Source: Spiroplasma corruscae
Lineage (GTDB): Bacteria; Bacillota_I; Bacilli_A; Mycoplasmatales; Mycoplasmataceae
Reading direction: 5' to 3'
NCBI RefSeq assembly: GCF_002237575.1
Contig: NZ_CP022535.1
Location: 930,001 to 994,000 of the forward strand
Length of the DNA: 64,000 bases
Shown piece by piece: positions 13,001 to 23,571 of this stretch (within the stretch, counting starts at the first letter, position 1; the number at the start of each line of letters is the position of its first letter). Under the pieces are notes generated by a model that saw nothing but the letters and a program-made list of their open reading frames with translations, had not been told where the DNA came from and did not search any database. Both the position numbers and the translations under genes were made by a program.

Positions 13001-13436
13001 CACCATCCATTAAGTTAACATCTCCAATATTATTAACCTCAATATTAGTTAAGTTAATCTTTTGAGGATTTGTTATATTAAATTCGATTTCTGACTCACC
13101 AGAATATTTATTTAGATTAGCAGCTTTAATTTTAATTTCTTTTGTTGAGTTAAATATATTATCTAATGATTTATTATTATCTTCAATAATAATATCACCA
13201 TCTTGAAGATCTATATTATTTGTATTATTTATATAACTTAATATTGTTTGGTTATCTGGTTTAATCATTTTAAAGTCAAGATCGACAGCACCCAATTGTT
13301 TTTTACTTATATAATCATTTAGATCTATTTTCCCTTCTGATGAGTTTAATGATCCAAATACAACAAAGCAACTTACTACAGTTATAGAAACAGTAGAAAA
13401 CTCAAATGTAGTAAGCGCTATTAATAACTTTTTCAT
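10062..13436 (-). CDS. giant lipoprotein built of about twelve tandem repeat domains
   Basis: 1124 residues, open from ATG 13436 to TAA 10062 with TGA-Trp at 12357 and 10389. AGGAGG lies about 11 bases before the ATG. The signal peptide ends in VVSC (Cys23), a plausible lipobox. After it I count about twelve modules of 75-105 residues. Most open with 'LG/IG.I/V-DLN' plus a Pro four to eight residues later, then a helix 'L..AI...N', and close with 'Y/F.G...L.Y.L'; the fourth, near the TGA at 12357, is more divergent. Such stacked small domains are typical of stalk-like surface adhesins, which is an inference. The gene is monocistronic or linked to the protein at 13533, whose stop is 97 bases upstream. 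Repeat-length changes between strains are possible. No enzymatic motif is seen. Confidence 0.8.
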
Positions 13437-13532
13437 ATAATGTTAAACCTCCTAGATAATCAAAATTGTTAAAATATTATTTTTTATGTTACTGAATATA
13501 TTAAATAAGTTAATAATATGGATAAAACGAAC

Positions 13533-15629
13533 TTAAGAAATATTAATATAATTGACACTAAATTGAGTTCTTATTGTTTGGCCATAACATTCAACACCTT
13601 TGCTAATATTAAAATAATTAGTAGCATACATATAAAAATCACCGTTACTTAAAAATTTTATATCATATTTGACTATACCATCAACTGTTCTATACCCAGT
13701 AGAACCACTTGGACAAGTGTTAAATCACCCACCATCACGATTTCTAATTGGATAATTATTAAATGTTGTTTGAATACTTCCGGAAATACCACCATCAATA
13801 ACTTGACTTAGTGGTATGTTTAATTCACCTGATTTATCAAATTCATGTAATTTATTTGAATCAAATTTAAGATCTCCATATTCGTCACTAGCAAGTTTAG
13901 TGGTTAAATATTCATAACCTACTTTTAAATACTTATTATTAACATTAGTAAATGAGTCTCTTTTTATTCCTAAATTATATTTAGTACCTAATGACATCTC
14001 AAGTTTTGCAATGTTTGAAGTACCCTGATTTTCTCCGAGGTGAATTGCTAAATAAGCTCTATTTCCAATTGAACCATTTCCATTATAACCATAGTCACTA
14101 TCATTATTATCTAAAACTTTTGCAGAAATTCCTGATGTTCTACTTAGGTTTGTGCCAAATGATATTGATACTTCGCCATAGTATGTTAGAGAACTATTTT
14201 TAGCACTTACTGAGAAATTGTCGTATTTCGTAACATTTATTTTATTAAGTTCGTTTAAATCAATATTATTATTTTTTTGTTTAAATATATTTATTATGTC
14301 ATTTGAATTATTTCAATTTATATCATTACCTAATGACTTGTTATATACCTCGTTATTTAGATCAGTTTTTAGTATTGAACCTTCAATTTTTTCTAATCCA
14401 TTATAATTTCTTATACTTAAATTAAATGAAACTTCACCAAGTTGATTATTTGATGTATTTTTAGCATTAATATTTTGAATTATTAAATCATTTTTATTTA
14501 GTTCTTTTAAGTAAGGATTTGTATTAACTAATGAGTTTCTAATTAACTCAACTGCATTATCTTGGTTATAATGAGTAAGTTTTGAAGAAAGTGAATTACT
14601 TTCAAGTAATACTGAAATATTATTAGCTTTATGTAAGAAAGTATAATCTTTGTATATTGATGTACCCTTTTTGCTCAATCTTATTAGTGAGTTATTTAAG
14701 TTTACCTTTAGAACTTCAATACCCAGGCGATTACTCTTATTATAATCTTTTAATATTTTATTATTATCTAGTAAGTTATTTATTATGTCAGCTTTTTTAA
14801 AAGACCCTATTTCACCAAGACTAGTATTATTAATCGCATATGAAAAGTCATCAATTCTATAGTTTATATTTATTTTTGTTACCTGATCAAATGAATTAGT
14901 AGACATTATTATACAACCATTATAACTAAAACTATCTTTTACAATAGATATAATTGATTTATCTAGATTTAGAATTGGATTTATTTCATAAATATCGTTT
15001 AATATTTCGGTGCTATTATATGGGTTTTTTACGTTTTTTTGAATAACAGTATTTGTTACAATTGTTCTTAGGTTTTGAGGACTAATTGCAAATTTACTAC
15101 TAGAGTTTAAAATTTTTGAGTAAACACTAAATTCATTTATTGAATTAAATTCATATGTTAAATTTGATTTATCAAATAATGAAAAATCTGTGTTTTTATT
15201 TTCTATAGCTTGAACAACATTATTAATATCATAACTTGTTTGTATACCCAAATCATTATTATCAAATAAACTAGATAGACCACTAGTAGTAAAATTTACA
15301 TTAATGTATCCAATATAATCATCAATAGTTAATGTTGCTGAATTCTCATTAAATACTTTGACGTTTACTTTTTTATCTGAGAATATTTTATTAGCATTTT
15401 TGAAACTATTAATAATTGATAATGTTTTTAATGATTTAAGACTTCCAATGCTTTTATTCAAGTTTTTAATATCATCTAAATACTTAAGTCCACTTTCTTT
15501 TTGGTTATTACTAGTATTTTTATCTTGGTTTAATTCTACAGAATTAACCTCGCTATTTTTAATAAAGGGTACTACAGAAAATGATAACCCTAATATTGTC
15601 GCACTGACTAAAAATAAATTTCTTTTCAT
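13533..15629 (-). CDS. secreted repeat surface protein, paralogue of the protein at 3328-5529
   Basis: 698 residues from ATG 15629 (MKRNLF), which has AAAGGAG six bases upstream; an upstream ATG at 15653 would overlap this ribosome site and is rejected. TGA-Trp at 14313 and 13725. The N-terminus is a Cys-free signal peptide or anchor (about 4-22). Modules of about 80 residues with 'LG', '.I.N...' and 'V.I.Y/F' strands follow. The last 195 residues carry an 'LNIPLS' strand and two Cys (C639, C681) at nearly the same spacing as in the 3328-5529 protein. The two are therefore likely paralogues flanking the locus. Function unknown; surface exposure is inferred from the signal and lack of other targeting. 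Confidence 0.75.
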
Positions 15630-15902
15630 CTCTAACTCCTTTATACTTAGCATACACTTATTAAGTAATTGTTGTCATTTTTATATAAAGTTAAAAATCA
15701 TTTTATTTCTATGAATTTTTTTATAAAAGACTTATTAACTAATTAATCATTAAAATTTCTTATTGATTTTAATTATGTTTTTAATATGAAAGTTTATTAT
15801 TATTTATCATTTATAAAATCTAAGTTTTTATATATAAAGTAACTTTATATTTTTACATCATTAATTTACTTACTTTATTTTTATTCATTTCTAGAAATAA
15901 AA

Positions 15903-15939
15903 AATCTCATAATTGTGTAAAAAATACATTTATGAGATT
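15903..15939 (-). terminator. terminator-like hairpin of unknown transcript
   Basis: A 10-bp stem AATCTCATAA / TTATGAGATT with an inner TGTA/TACA pairing and, on the minus strand, a T-run after the stem. It lies about 160 bases beyond the NADH oxidase terminator, so it may end read-through or a small RNA. Confidence 0.55.
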
Positions 15940-16097
15940 AAATATTTATATTGTGATAGTATAAGAGATTATAATTAAAAATTATTATTGTATGCTACTA
16001 ATTTTATTAGAATAAATAATGGGTATAATAATAATTTTATATATTTCTATATACTTTAATTAAAATTAAACTTAATTATATTTTGATGAAATAAAAA

Positions 16098-16118
16098 ACT
16101 AGTGAATAATTCACTAGT
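16098..16118 (-). terminator. intrinsic terminator of the NADH oxidase gene
   Basis: An 8-bp stem ACTAGTGA / TCACTAGT with a 5-base loop, followed on the minus strand by a run of T. It lies 30 bases after the TAA at 16148. Confidence 0.8.
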
Positions 16119-16147
16119 AAATATAATTTTTTAATAAAAACAATAAT

Positions 16148-17506
16148 TTATTTTTTAAAGTAGTTTAATCCAAGAACTTCTAATGCAGCTAGTGTAACAA
16201 AGTTATATGGTTTATTGAAGTGAGGCAAGAAGAACATGTCAACAAGCGGCAATTCATCAATAGTCATATTTTTTTGAATAGCTAAAGATAGCATGTGTAT
16301 TATTTCAGTGTGATTAGCTTCTGAACCAACTTGTGCTCCTATTAAAACTCTCGTTTTTTTATTTCATAACAGTTTTAATCAAACTTGTTTTGTTGTACTC
16401 ATAAATTCAGGTCTATCATTATCAGTAAATAATATTGAATCAAAATCCATCCCTAATTTTCTTGCAAAGTTTTCTGAAACTCCTGTTGAAGCCATACTAA
16501 ATCCGAAAACAGATATAGCATTAGCACCTGTGAATCCCATTTGAGGAGCTGTATTTTTTGTTGCAATGTTGATTGCTGCTAATATTCCTGATCTAACTGC
16601 GGTTGTAGCTAATGCAATTTGAGTATTTTTTCCTTGTGTTAAATTCATTACCTCAGCACAATCTCCAATTGCATAAATACTTTCATTAGAAGATTGCATA
16701 AATTGGTTTGTCTTAACGATTCCTCTGTTATCAAGTTCAACAACACCTTGTAAAAGCTTTGTTTGTGCTTTAATTCCTACAGATAAAACTGCATAATCGA
16801 CATCAACTATGTTTTTATCTGTTTTAATTTGTTTTAATTTACCATTCTCACCAATAAACTCAACAACTTTTTGTCCTAATAAACTATTTACTTTGGCATC
16901 ATCCATTCTTTTTTGAACATGATTAGATAATTCTGCATCAAAATAATTAGGCATAATAGCATCTTCAACATCAATTAATGTTACATTTTTTTTGCTTTCA
17001 ACGAATGCATCTACTAACTCTACACCAATATACCCAGCACCTATTACAGCAACGTTTTTAATTTTAGCATCTTCATTTGCTGCTTTAATTTTTTGTGCAT
17101 GGTAATAATTTTTACAAATTTGAACACCATCTAATTCAATTCCTGGAATTGGTGGAAGAACTGGTCAAGACCCAGTAGCTACAATTAACATATCATAGTT
17201 ATCTTCAAATTCTTTATTTGTCCCTAAATCTTTAATAATAATTTTTTTAGATTCTGCATCTAAACCAATTCATTCATGATTCTTGTGAACTTTAATTCCT
17301 TCACTTTGTAATATTTCTGGAGATGCATAGAATAATTTATTTGGTTCTTTAACTTCTCCTCTAACTCATAATGCAATACCACAACCTAAAAATGAGATTA
17401 CATCACTCTTTTCATAAGCAACAACTTCTATATCTTTATTTAATCTTTTTAATGTTCTAGCAGCTACTGTACCTGCATGGTTTATTCCTACTATAATTAC
17501 TTTCAT
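16148..17506 (-). CDS. nox: FAD-dependent NADH oxidase (water-forming type)
   Basis: 452 residues, the usual family length, starting at ATG 17506 behind GGAGGTAATT. The first FAD-binding strand is MKVIIVGINHAG. The redox-active cysteine is Cys42 in the motif SFLGCGIALW, as in water-forming NADH oxidases. The NADH-binding Rossmann motif is GAGYIGVEL and the second FAD motif is YAIGDCAE. One TGA-Trp is at 16379. The enzyme reduces O2 with NADH and regenerates NAD+ for glycolysis, important in mollicutes without a respiratory chain. CoA-disulfide reductases have the same fold, so the exact substrate is not proven. It is followed by its own terminator. Confidence 0.9.
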
Positions 17507-17624
17507 AATTACCTCCATTTAAAATTATTTCCAAATAAATATTTTATATCAAAATTTTTTATTCTATATTAATATTACTACTAATAAAGCAAATGTTAAA
17601 TTAAATTTTAATATAATTATTTAA

Positions 17625-18842
17625 TTAAATTTTAAATGTTTTTTCGAACCAACTTGCATAACTTCATTTTTCAAAATAAGTATTTTGACCACTTCCGGAA
17701 GGTAAAACACCACTATATGAATCATAGTTAACTGCCCAAGTCATTAAACCTCTAATATTAATATTATCTTCTTTTAATAAATTATATACTTCTTCAATAG
17801 CTTCTTTATAAGCCGAACCCTTTCCTGCAGGTTCATTTGTTGAAGCTCCAATAACGAATTTATCAGCATCTATTTTATAAAAATTATTATAATTACTATT
17901 TGTAAAAGTGATGTATTTTGTTAATAAATAATAAAATTTTCCTCTATTTAAATAATCATCATTTTGAATAATAGAACCTGTATTAATATTAAATTTTTTT
18001 GCTTCATCAGATTCTACATATGGACCTCATGCTCATCCATTATACATTTGTGGGTTTATTCAATCATAGTATCCTTCAAGTTGTTTAAAAAAAGGAACAT
18101 AGCTTCTACCACTTGTTTCAGTAGCATTTTTTATGTAAGGCATTTCTGGAGCCATAGTTATGAAGAAATCTTTATTATTACTTGACCACTCATTCTTTAT
18201 TTCAATTAACACATCTGCTGTAACATTCTGACTTTCCCTATCAGATAAACATTCACCTTCTCAATCAATATCAATACCATCAAAACCATATTCGTTTATA
18301 ACATTTAGAATAGTTGATTTAAGTTCGGATTTTTGATTAACTCTAAACTTCATCTCAGAACCAGTTTGACCACCCATCGAGAGTAAAACTTTTCTATTTT
18401 CAGAATGTAATTTTTTAATACCATCTTTGACTTCAGTTGGATTACTTGGATTATATGAAGGCATCATATAGGCACTACTTGAATATAGAAACGATACATT
18501 AACAACGTTATAATTTATGTCTATATCACTAAGTTTTATATTTGTTTGATACTGTCCACCTCAATCATATCAATAACCAACTAATATTTTGTTTGTTTTT
18601 CAATTATCATTTGGTTCTGTTGGTTGTTCAGGTTCTGTTGGTTGTTCGGGTTCTGTTGGTTGTTCGGGTTCTGTTGGTTGTTCGGGTTCTGTTGGTTGTT
18701 CAGGTTCTGTTGGTTGTTCAGGTTCTGTTGGTTGTTCGGGATTTGTTGGTTGTTCAACGCCAGTTATATTACATGATATTGTTGAAGTTGTTAATGATAA
18801 AACAAGTGTTGATGACAACAAATAACTTAATATTTTTTTCAT
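17625..18842 (-). CDS. GH18 chitinase lipoprotein with TEPEQP repeat linker
   Basis: 405 residues; ATG 18842 has AGGAAGG upstream. The signal peptide ends in the lipobox TISC-N (Cys24), so the enzyme should be lipid-anchored outside the cell. Residues about 28-80 are a Pro/Glu/Gln/Thr linker of seven to eight PEQPTE units. The catalytic domain follows: 'LVGYWYDWGG' strand 1, 'LLSMGGQTG' and the active-site motif FDGIDIDWE, with D188, D191, D193 and E195 (DxxDxDxE); its Trp is TGA. 'INPQMYN' and 'GLMTWAVNYD' complete the barrel. It should cleave chitin or related N-acetylglucosamine polymers, for example of an arthropod host. It follows the ABC transporter gene by 15 bases and probably shares its mRNA. 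Confidence 0.88.
18612..18756 (-). repeat. 18-bp tandem repeat coding PEQPTE
   Basis: About eight near-identical 18-base units (plus-strand form TTCTGTTGGTTGTTCGGG, with A/G variants) inside the chitinase gene. They encode the linker between the lipid anchor and the catalytic domain. Unit size is a multiple of three, so copy-number change would alter linker length without a frameshift. Confidence 0.9.
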
Positions 18843-18857
18843 TTTTAACCTTCCTTA

Positions 18858-20465
18858 TTATGATTCTCATCTAAGTTTTCAAGACGCTATGGAAATATAG
18901 GTTGCCAATAAGGCAATTGATACAGCTATAAAAATACCTATTTTATAATCAAATATAAATTTACCCGATCAAGCATTATTAAAGGGTTCTAAACAATATT
19001 TAAATATATTAATATATGTCGCATATTTTAATATATCACTAGACATAATGAAATCTATTGGCATAAATGTCCCTCCTAAAAAAGCAATTGGGATATATAT
19101 TACATTAGATATTGCGATATATACTGTTGTTGACTTAAATATACTAGCTAACATTAAACCTAGAGATATTGAAGAAATTAATATTATCAATAAGAAAGGA
19201 ATTGCTTCTAAAGCTTGATAGGGTGTTGAAATATTATTTCATCCAAATTCTTGACCAAACATTATTCCTGATCACAGTATTGTTCATAAAAATCCAATTA
19301 GCATAAACAAAACACCCATAGATACAACTGATAAAATAAAGAAAAAAGGTTTTATGTTTGTTGCACCAATTCTTTTCATTAATACACTATTTTTAAAATC
19401 GAGAATCGTTTGAGGAATTATAAATATACCCGTAGAAACAATTTGCATTGCCGAAAGAGAACCAACCAAACTATGTAATAAGGTATAATCTTTAGATCCA
19501 GGTTCAATTATTTGCCCTTTGAAAGCGAAACCTTCTAAAAACAGTAAAATTATCGGGAATACAAACATAAAAAATGGTGTAGCAAATCCTTTGTAATAAT
19601 ATTTTAACAATAATACTATTAAAGGTAAATTTTTTCCCTTATTGTTAGCTTTATTTATAATCTTATCAAATCTATTTTTATTATTTTTAGCCCTACTTTC
19701 ATCAATGTTTTTAGCTTCTTTTTTTAAATCTTCTGATTTCTCTTCTTTAAATTTTTTCCAAGTATAATTATGTACAGAACCATATTCTTTAACAATTTCT
19801 GTTACTAATCCACTATCTCTGATTTCACCATTATGAATATAAATATACTTATTGCATAATTCTTCAATCTCACTCATCATATGGGTAACTAAAACTAAAG
19901 ATTTATTTTTACTGACAACATTTTCTTTAATATAATTAAATATTTCACTTCTAACTTCAATATCTAGACCTGTTGAAATTTCATCTAATATAACTAAATC
20001 AGGGTTGTGAATTAAACTTAATAAAATATTAACTCTTTGTTGTTGACCTCCACTTAGGTTAACAAGGAACTTATTTTTAAAACTTTCAATTTGATATGTT
20101 CTTAATATTTTAGTTAATTCAGACTCAGTCATTTCTATATTAAAAGTTTGTAAATAGTATTTTATCATGTCAAAAACTGTTATTCCAATTGGATAATGAG
20201 AGTCTTGAAATTGTAATCCAATTACCATATTTTCTTGTCTAAAAACTTCTCCACTAGTTGGTTTTCTAATGTTTCCGATAATCTCACTTAAAGTAGACTT
20301 TCCGCCACCATTCGCACCAATCACACCAATTCTGTCACCATAATTAATTTCTAAGTTAATATTATTTAATGCGACTCTTGTTTTATATTTTTTACTAACA
20401 TTAGTAAGTTTTATTAAAGGTTTTGTTTCGTCAACATGCATAACATCGTTTTTTTCATTAGCCAT
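18858..20465 (-). CDS. ABC exporter, ATPase fused to ABC-2 type permease
   Basis: 535 residues from ATG 20465, with GGAG upstream. The N-terminal 240 residues are an ABC ATPase: Walker A GANGGGKST (50-58), a Q-loop 'LQFQDSH', signature LSGGQQQR and Walker B LVILDE, then the H-loop 'LVTHMM'. A Lys-rich linker (about 245-285) leads to an ABC-2 type membrane domain with about six helices, including 'LGGTFMPIDF'. TGA-Trp at 19284 and 18969 join the pieces. Half-transporters of this kind export drugs, lipids or polysaccharides; the substrate here is unknown. It is 57 bases after the PTS gene and 15 before the chitinase gene on the same strand. Confidence 0.85.
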
Positions 20466-20522
20466 TTATATATTACTCCATTCTGATATATAAACATTTT
20501 AACAAAATAAATAACCAAGTTT

Positions 20523-22931
20523 TTATACTTTAATTTTTTCTTTAAATAAATTTACATATCTTTCATGTAGACTGATTTTAGAATGATATAATTCCTTTTT
20601 AAACTCATTACTTATTACTTTTTTTTCTTTACTTATTAAGATTTTATCTTTTAGCTTCATATTTTTAACATTATTTTTTACCGATATAAGTTGTTGTTTT
20701 CTTCAATTTTTTAGGCTAGATATATAGGTTTTATAATAAATTTTATTATTTATAGTATCCTTTTTATCATCGATATATAATTCTTTATAATACTTCTTTC
20801 CAACTTTTGTTTTTGCTTTATACTCTACTCTCAAAATTCTGATTTTATTATAAATGTCATCTAATTTATCCTTATCAATATCTTTTTGTAAGAACTTTGC
20901 TGAACTTTTTAAATCATCTATTTTCTTTGTGTATGCAATCCTTGTATTAATTGTAAAGGTATAATAAGTTTCTTTTAAAGAACCTATTGTTCCTTTTGAA
21001 TTTATTAATAATAAACTATATATAATAACATTAATAGATACACCAATTAATATTGACAAAAAAAATAGTATAGTCTCTCTGCCATATAATACAAAACCTA
21101 AAACAGCAACGATAGGACCACCATGAGATACATTATTATGTATTTTAGAAAGTCCTACTATTCCACCAGTTATTATTCCACCACATACATTTGCAAATAC
21201 CGCTCTTTTAGGATCTTTTATCGTTAATGGGATAGCACCTTCTGAAATACCAATAATCCCCATTATTATTGCACTAACTCCTGCAGATCTTTGTTCGTCA
21301 TCAAAATACCTTCTAAGCACTAGTGTAGTTATACCAATACTTATAGGTGCTATAGGTAGACTTGCTCCAATAATTGCCATAGGCTCTGATATTTGTTCAT
21401 TTAATAAACTTACACCTGTTAAAAAAGTTATTTTATTTATTGGTCCACCAATATCAAAACAAATCATTCCCCCGAGTATCATCCCAAGAATGATCGAAGT
21501 AACAATATTGATACTTTGAACATTATATAAACTATATATGAAACTCATAAACTTATGCATAATCCAACCAATTGGACTTCCAATTAAGTAAACAAATATT
21601 ATTGTTATTCCAAATACTCCAAAAATAGGAATAAAAAATAATCCTAATATATTCTTTAATTTGTTTCCAACCCTTCAACTATTAACTCATTTTGTAAAAT
21701 TACCAACTAAAAAACCAGATAAAATAGCCCCAATAAAACCAAGTGGTGTAAGTATTGTGGGAATTCCGGGTAACACAAAAAAAGTGTTTACATCGTTTCC
21801 TATATAACCTCCCACTAAAGCGGGTGCAATAGCATAATTTCCTCCAATTGACTTTGCAATGAAAGCTGCTAGTACTGGTACCATAAGCATAAATGATGTT
21901 GATCCAATATGTTTCATAATAACTAGAGGATTGTTTGGATACTCAATATTATTTGGTCCTCCTACATCAGAGTTTGGTCCTCAAATAATTTTAGCAATAA
22001 ACAACGATAGTGCTGAGCATAGTCCACCGATAATAATTATTGGTATTAAGTAATTCATACCATAGCTAATATGATTAACTAACCCATAACTTTTATCTTC
22101 CTTATTTAAAGTTGTTATAAAATTAATATCCTCAAAATATACTTTTGATTTTAATACACCTTGGTTTAATACATTTAATGGGTCCTTTATAACTTCTATT
22201 ACATTAGTCTGGTATACTTTTTTTCCTATAAATCTAGTTTTATCAATGTTTGTTTCAGCACCAATTAAAACTATATCAGCCTCGTAAATCTCTTTTGTCG
22301 TTAACTCATTTTTAATTGTTTTATAACCTTGTACTTCAACCCTAATTTGATGCCCTTCTAAAGTTAATTTATTTATCAACTTCTCTTCAGCGATATATGA
22401 ATGTGCCAATCCAAGTTTACAAGAAGTTATAGCTACTATATTTAATGGTTTGCACTTTGTTACAGTGTTACAATTTAATATTGATAAAGGTTTTTTAGAT
22501 ATTAAAAGGTTTTCAATTTCGAAGGTTAAACCAATAGTTTTAATAATATCTCTAAATTCTTTATTTTTTAGTTTTTTTAATAATTCATCAAATATTATAT
22601 TAGAAATAAAATTTTCTTTTATAGGATGTAAAACAAAGATAAAAAAATTCTTAGTTTTTTCAAATTTATCCGTTTTTATAAGTCTATTATTTTTAACACA
22701 TATTATAAATGTGTCTTTTATCTCAGGTATAGCGCATTTTTTTAAAATAAAATTATCTTTTGAATATGCAATAATAGAATCATCATAAACACTTTTAAAA
22801 TTTATATAGTCATTTCTCTCTTTTAAACCAACAGAAGTGTATAACTTTTGACTAATAAAAATAAATAAGTTTTCTATAGACTTAAAATCTTTATTAACAT
22901 AAATTAAAACATTTTCTTTATTAATTATCAT
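20523..22931 (-). CDS. fructose-type PTS transporter EIIABC, EIIA without catalytic His
   Basis: 802 residues, with TGA-Trp at 21981, 21687 and 20703. Residues 1-145 fit a fructose-family EIIA, but the usual 'AIPH' is AIPE (Glu70) and no nearby His replaces it. Residues 160-260 are EIIB with the phosphocysteine motif TSCKLGLAHSY (Cys171). From about 290 comes a ten-helix EIIC with GISEGAIPLTIKDP and FDIGGPINK. About 150 charged cytoplasmic residues are added at the C-terminus. The protein imports and phosphorylates a sugar; fructose or a related sugar is a family-based guess. With EIIA apparently dead, phosphate must come from another EIIA. It is first in a probable operon with the ABC exporter and chitinase. 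Confidence 0.85.
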
Positions 22932-23082
22932 TTTTTCCTCCTAAATAATTATAATATTTATTATCTGGTACCTAATAAACGAAAGAAATTTGAAACTTGT
23001 TTTAATAAATAAAATAAATTTTTAAATGTAATAAGACTCTCAATTAAAAGTTTTTTAAGTCGATATTTAATAGGAGGTTAAT

Positions 23083-23571
23083 ATGATTTTAAAAAATAAA
23101 GGTATGTTTTTAGAAGTGTTAATAAATAACTCTATAAAAAAGATTAATCAAGATAACTTAGCGTTTATTTTGAAAATGCCAATTGATTCAAATATAATTT
23201 CCTATGACTCTAATATAATTAAATCAAGTCTTAAAATTAATAACTTTTGTGATTATGTAGGTATTTTTAATGGTATATATATTGAATTTGAGGCTAAAGA
23301 GACAGAAAAAAAATACTTTCCTTTACAAAATATTAAACCCAATCAGGTAAAGAAACTAAATAAAATTAACGAACATAAAGGAATCTCGTTTGTATTAATT
23401 TATTTTCATATTTTTAATGAAATCTTTTTAATGCCTTCTATTCACATTAAGGAGTTTAAAGTAAAAAAAATACCATACGAGTATTTTTGTAGTAATTATC
23501 AAAAAATTAACTTTGAAAATGGCTTTATAGATTTAATAAGTATAATTAATCATTTAATCAGTTATACATAG
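23083..23571 (+). CDS. recU: Holliday junction resolvase RecU
   Basis: 162 residues from ATG 23083 with AGGAGG upstream. The RecU signature CDYVGIFNGIYIEFEAKET contains the metal-binding residues of the restriction-like nuclease fold (E-x-K), followed by 'FPLQNIKPNQVKKL' and 'GISFVLIYF'. The enzyme cuts four-way recombination junctions and is the usual resolvase of Firmicutes and Mollicutes. Its 3' end overlaps the convergent dnaD-like gene by 14 bases. It is divergent from the PTS gene, with about 150 bases between. Confidence 0.92.
   Translation: MILKNKGMFLEVLINNSIKKINQDNLAFILKMPIDSNIISYDSNIIKSSLKINNFCDYVGIFNGIYIEFEAKETEKKYFPLQNIKPNQVKKLNKINEHKGISFVLIYFHIFNEIFLMPSIHIKEFKVKKIPYEYFCSNYQKINFENGFIDLISIINHLISYT

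Larger units (their letters stand above)
15630..16147. other. intergenic region with two minus-strand hairpins
   Basis: About 520 bases without a supported protein gene, between the end of the NADH oxidase gene and the start of the surface protein at 15629, both minus strand. It holds two intrinsic-terminator hairpins about 160 bases apart (listed separately) and should hold the promoter of the 15629 gene. A TATAAT hexamer lies on the minus strand between the hairpins. Confidence 0.5.

Noticed and set aside
18612-18756. 18-bp repeats as a CRISPR array
   Set aside because: The units are directly adjacent with no spacers and encode an in-frame linker.
18542-18874. Plus-strand frames over the chitinase repeat
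   Set aside because: They are by-products of the TEPEQP repeat on the opposite strand, with no ribosome site.
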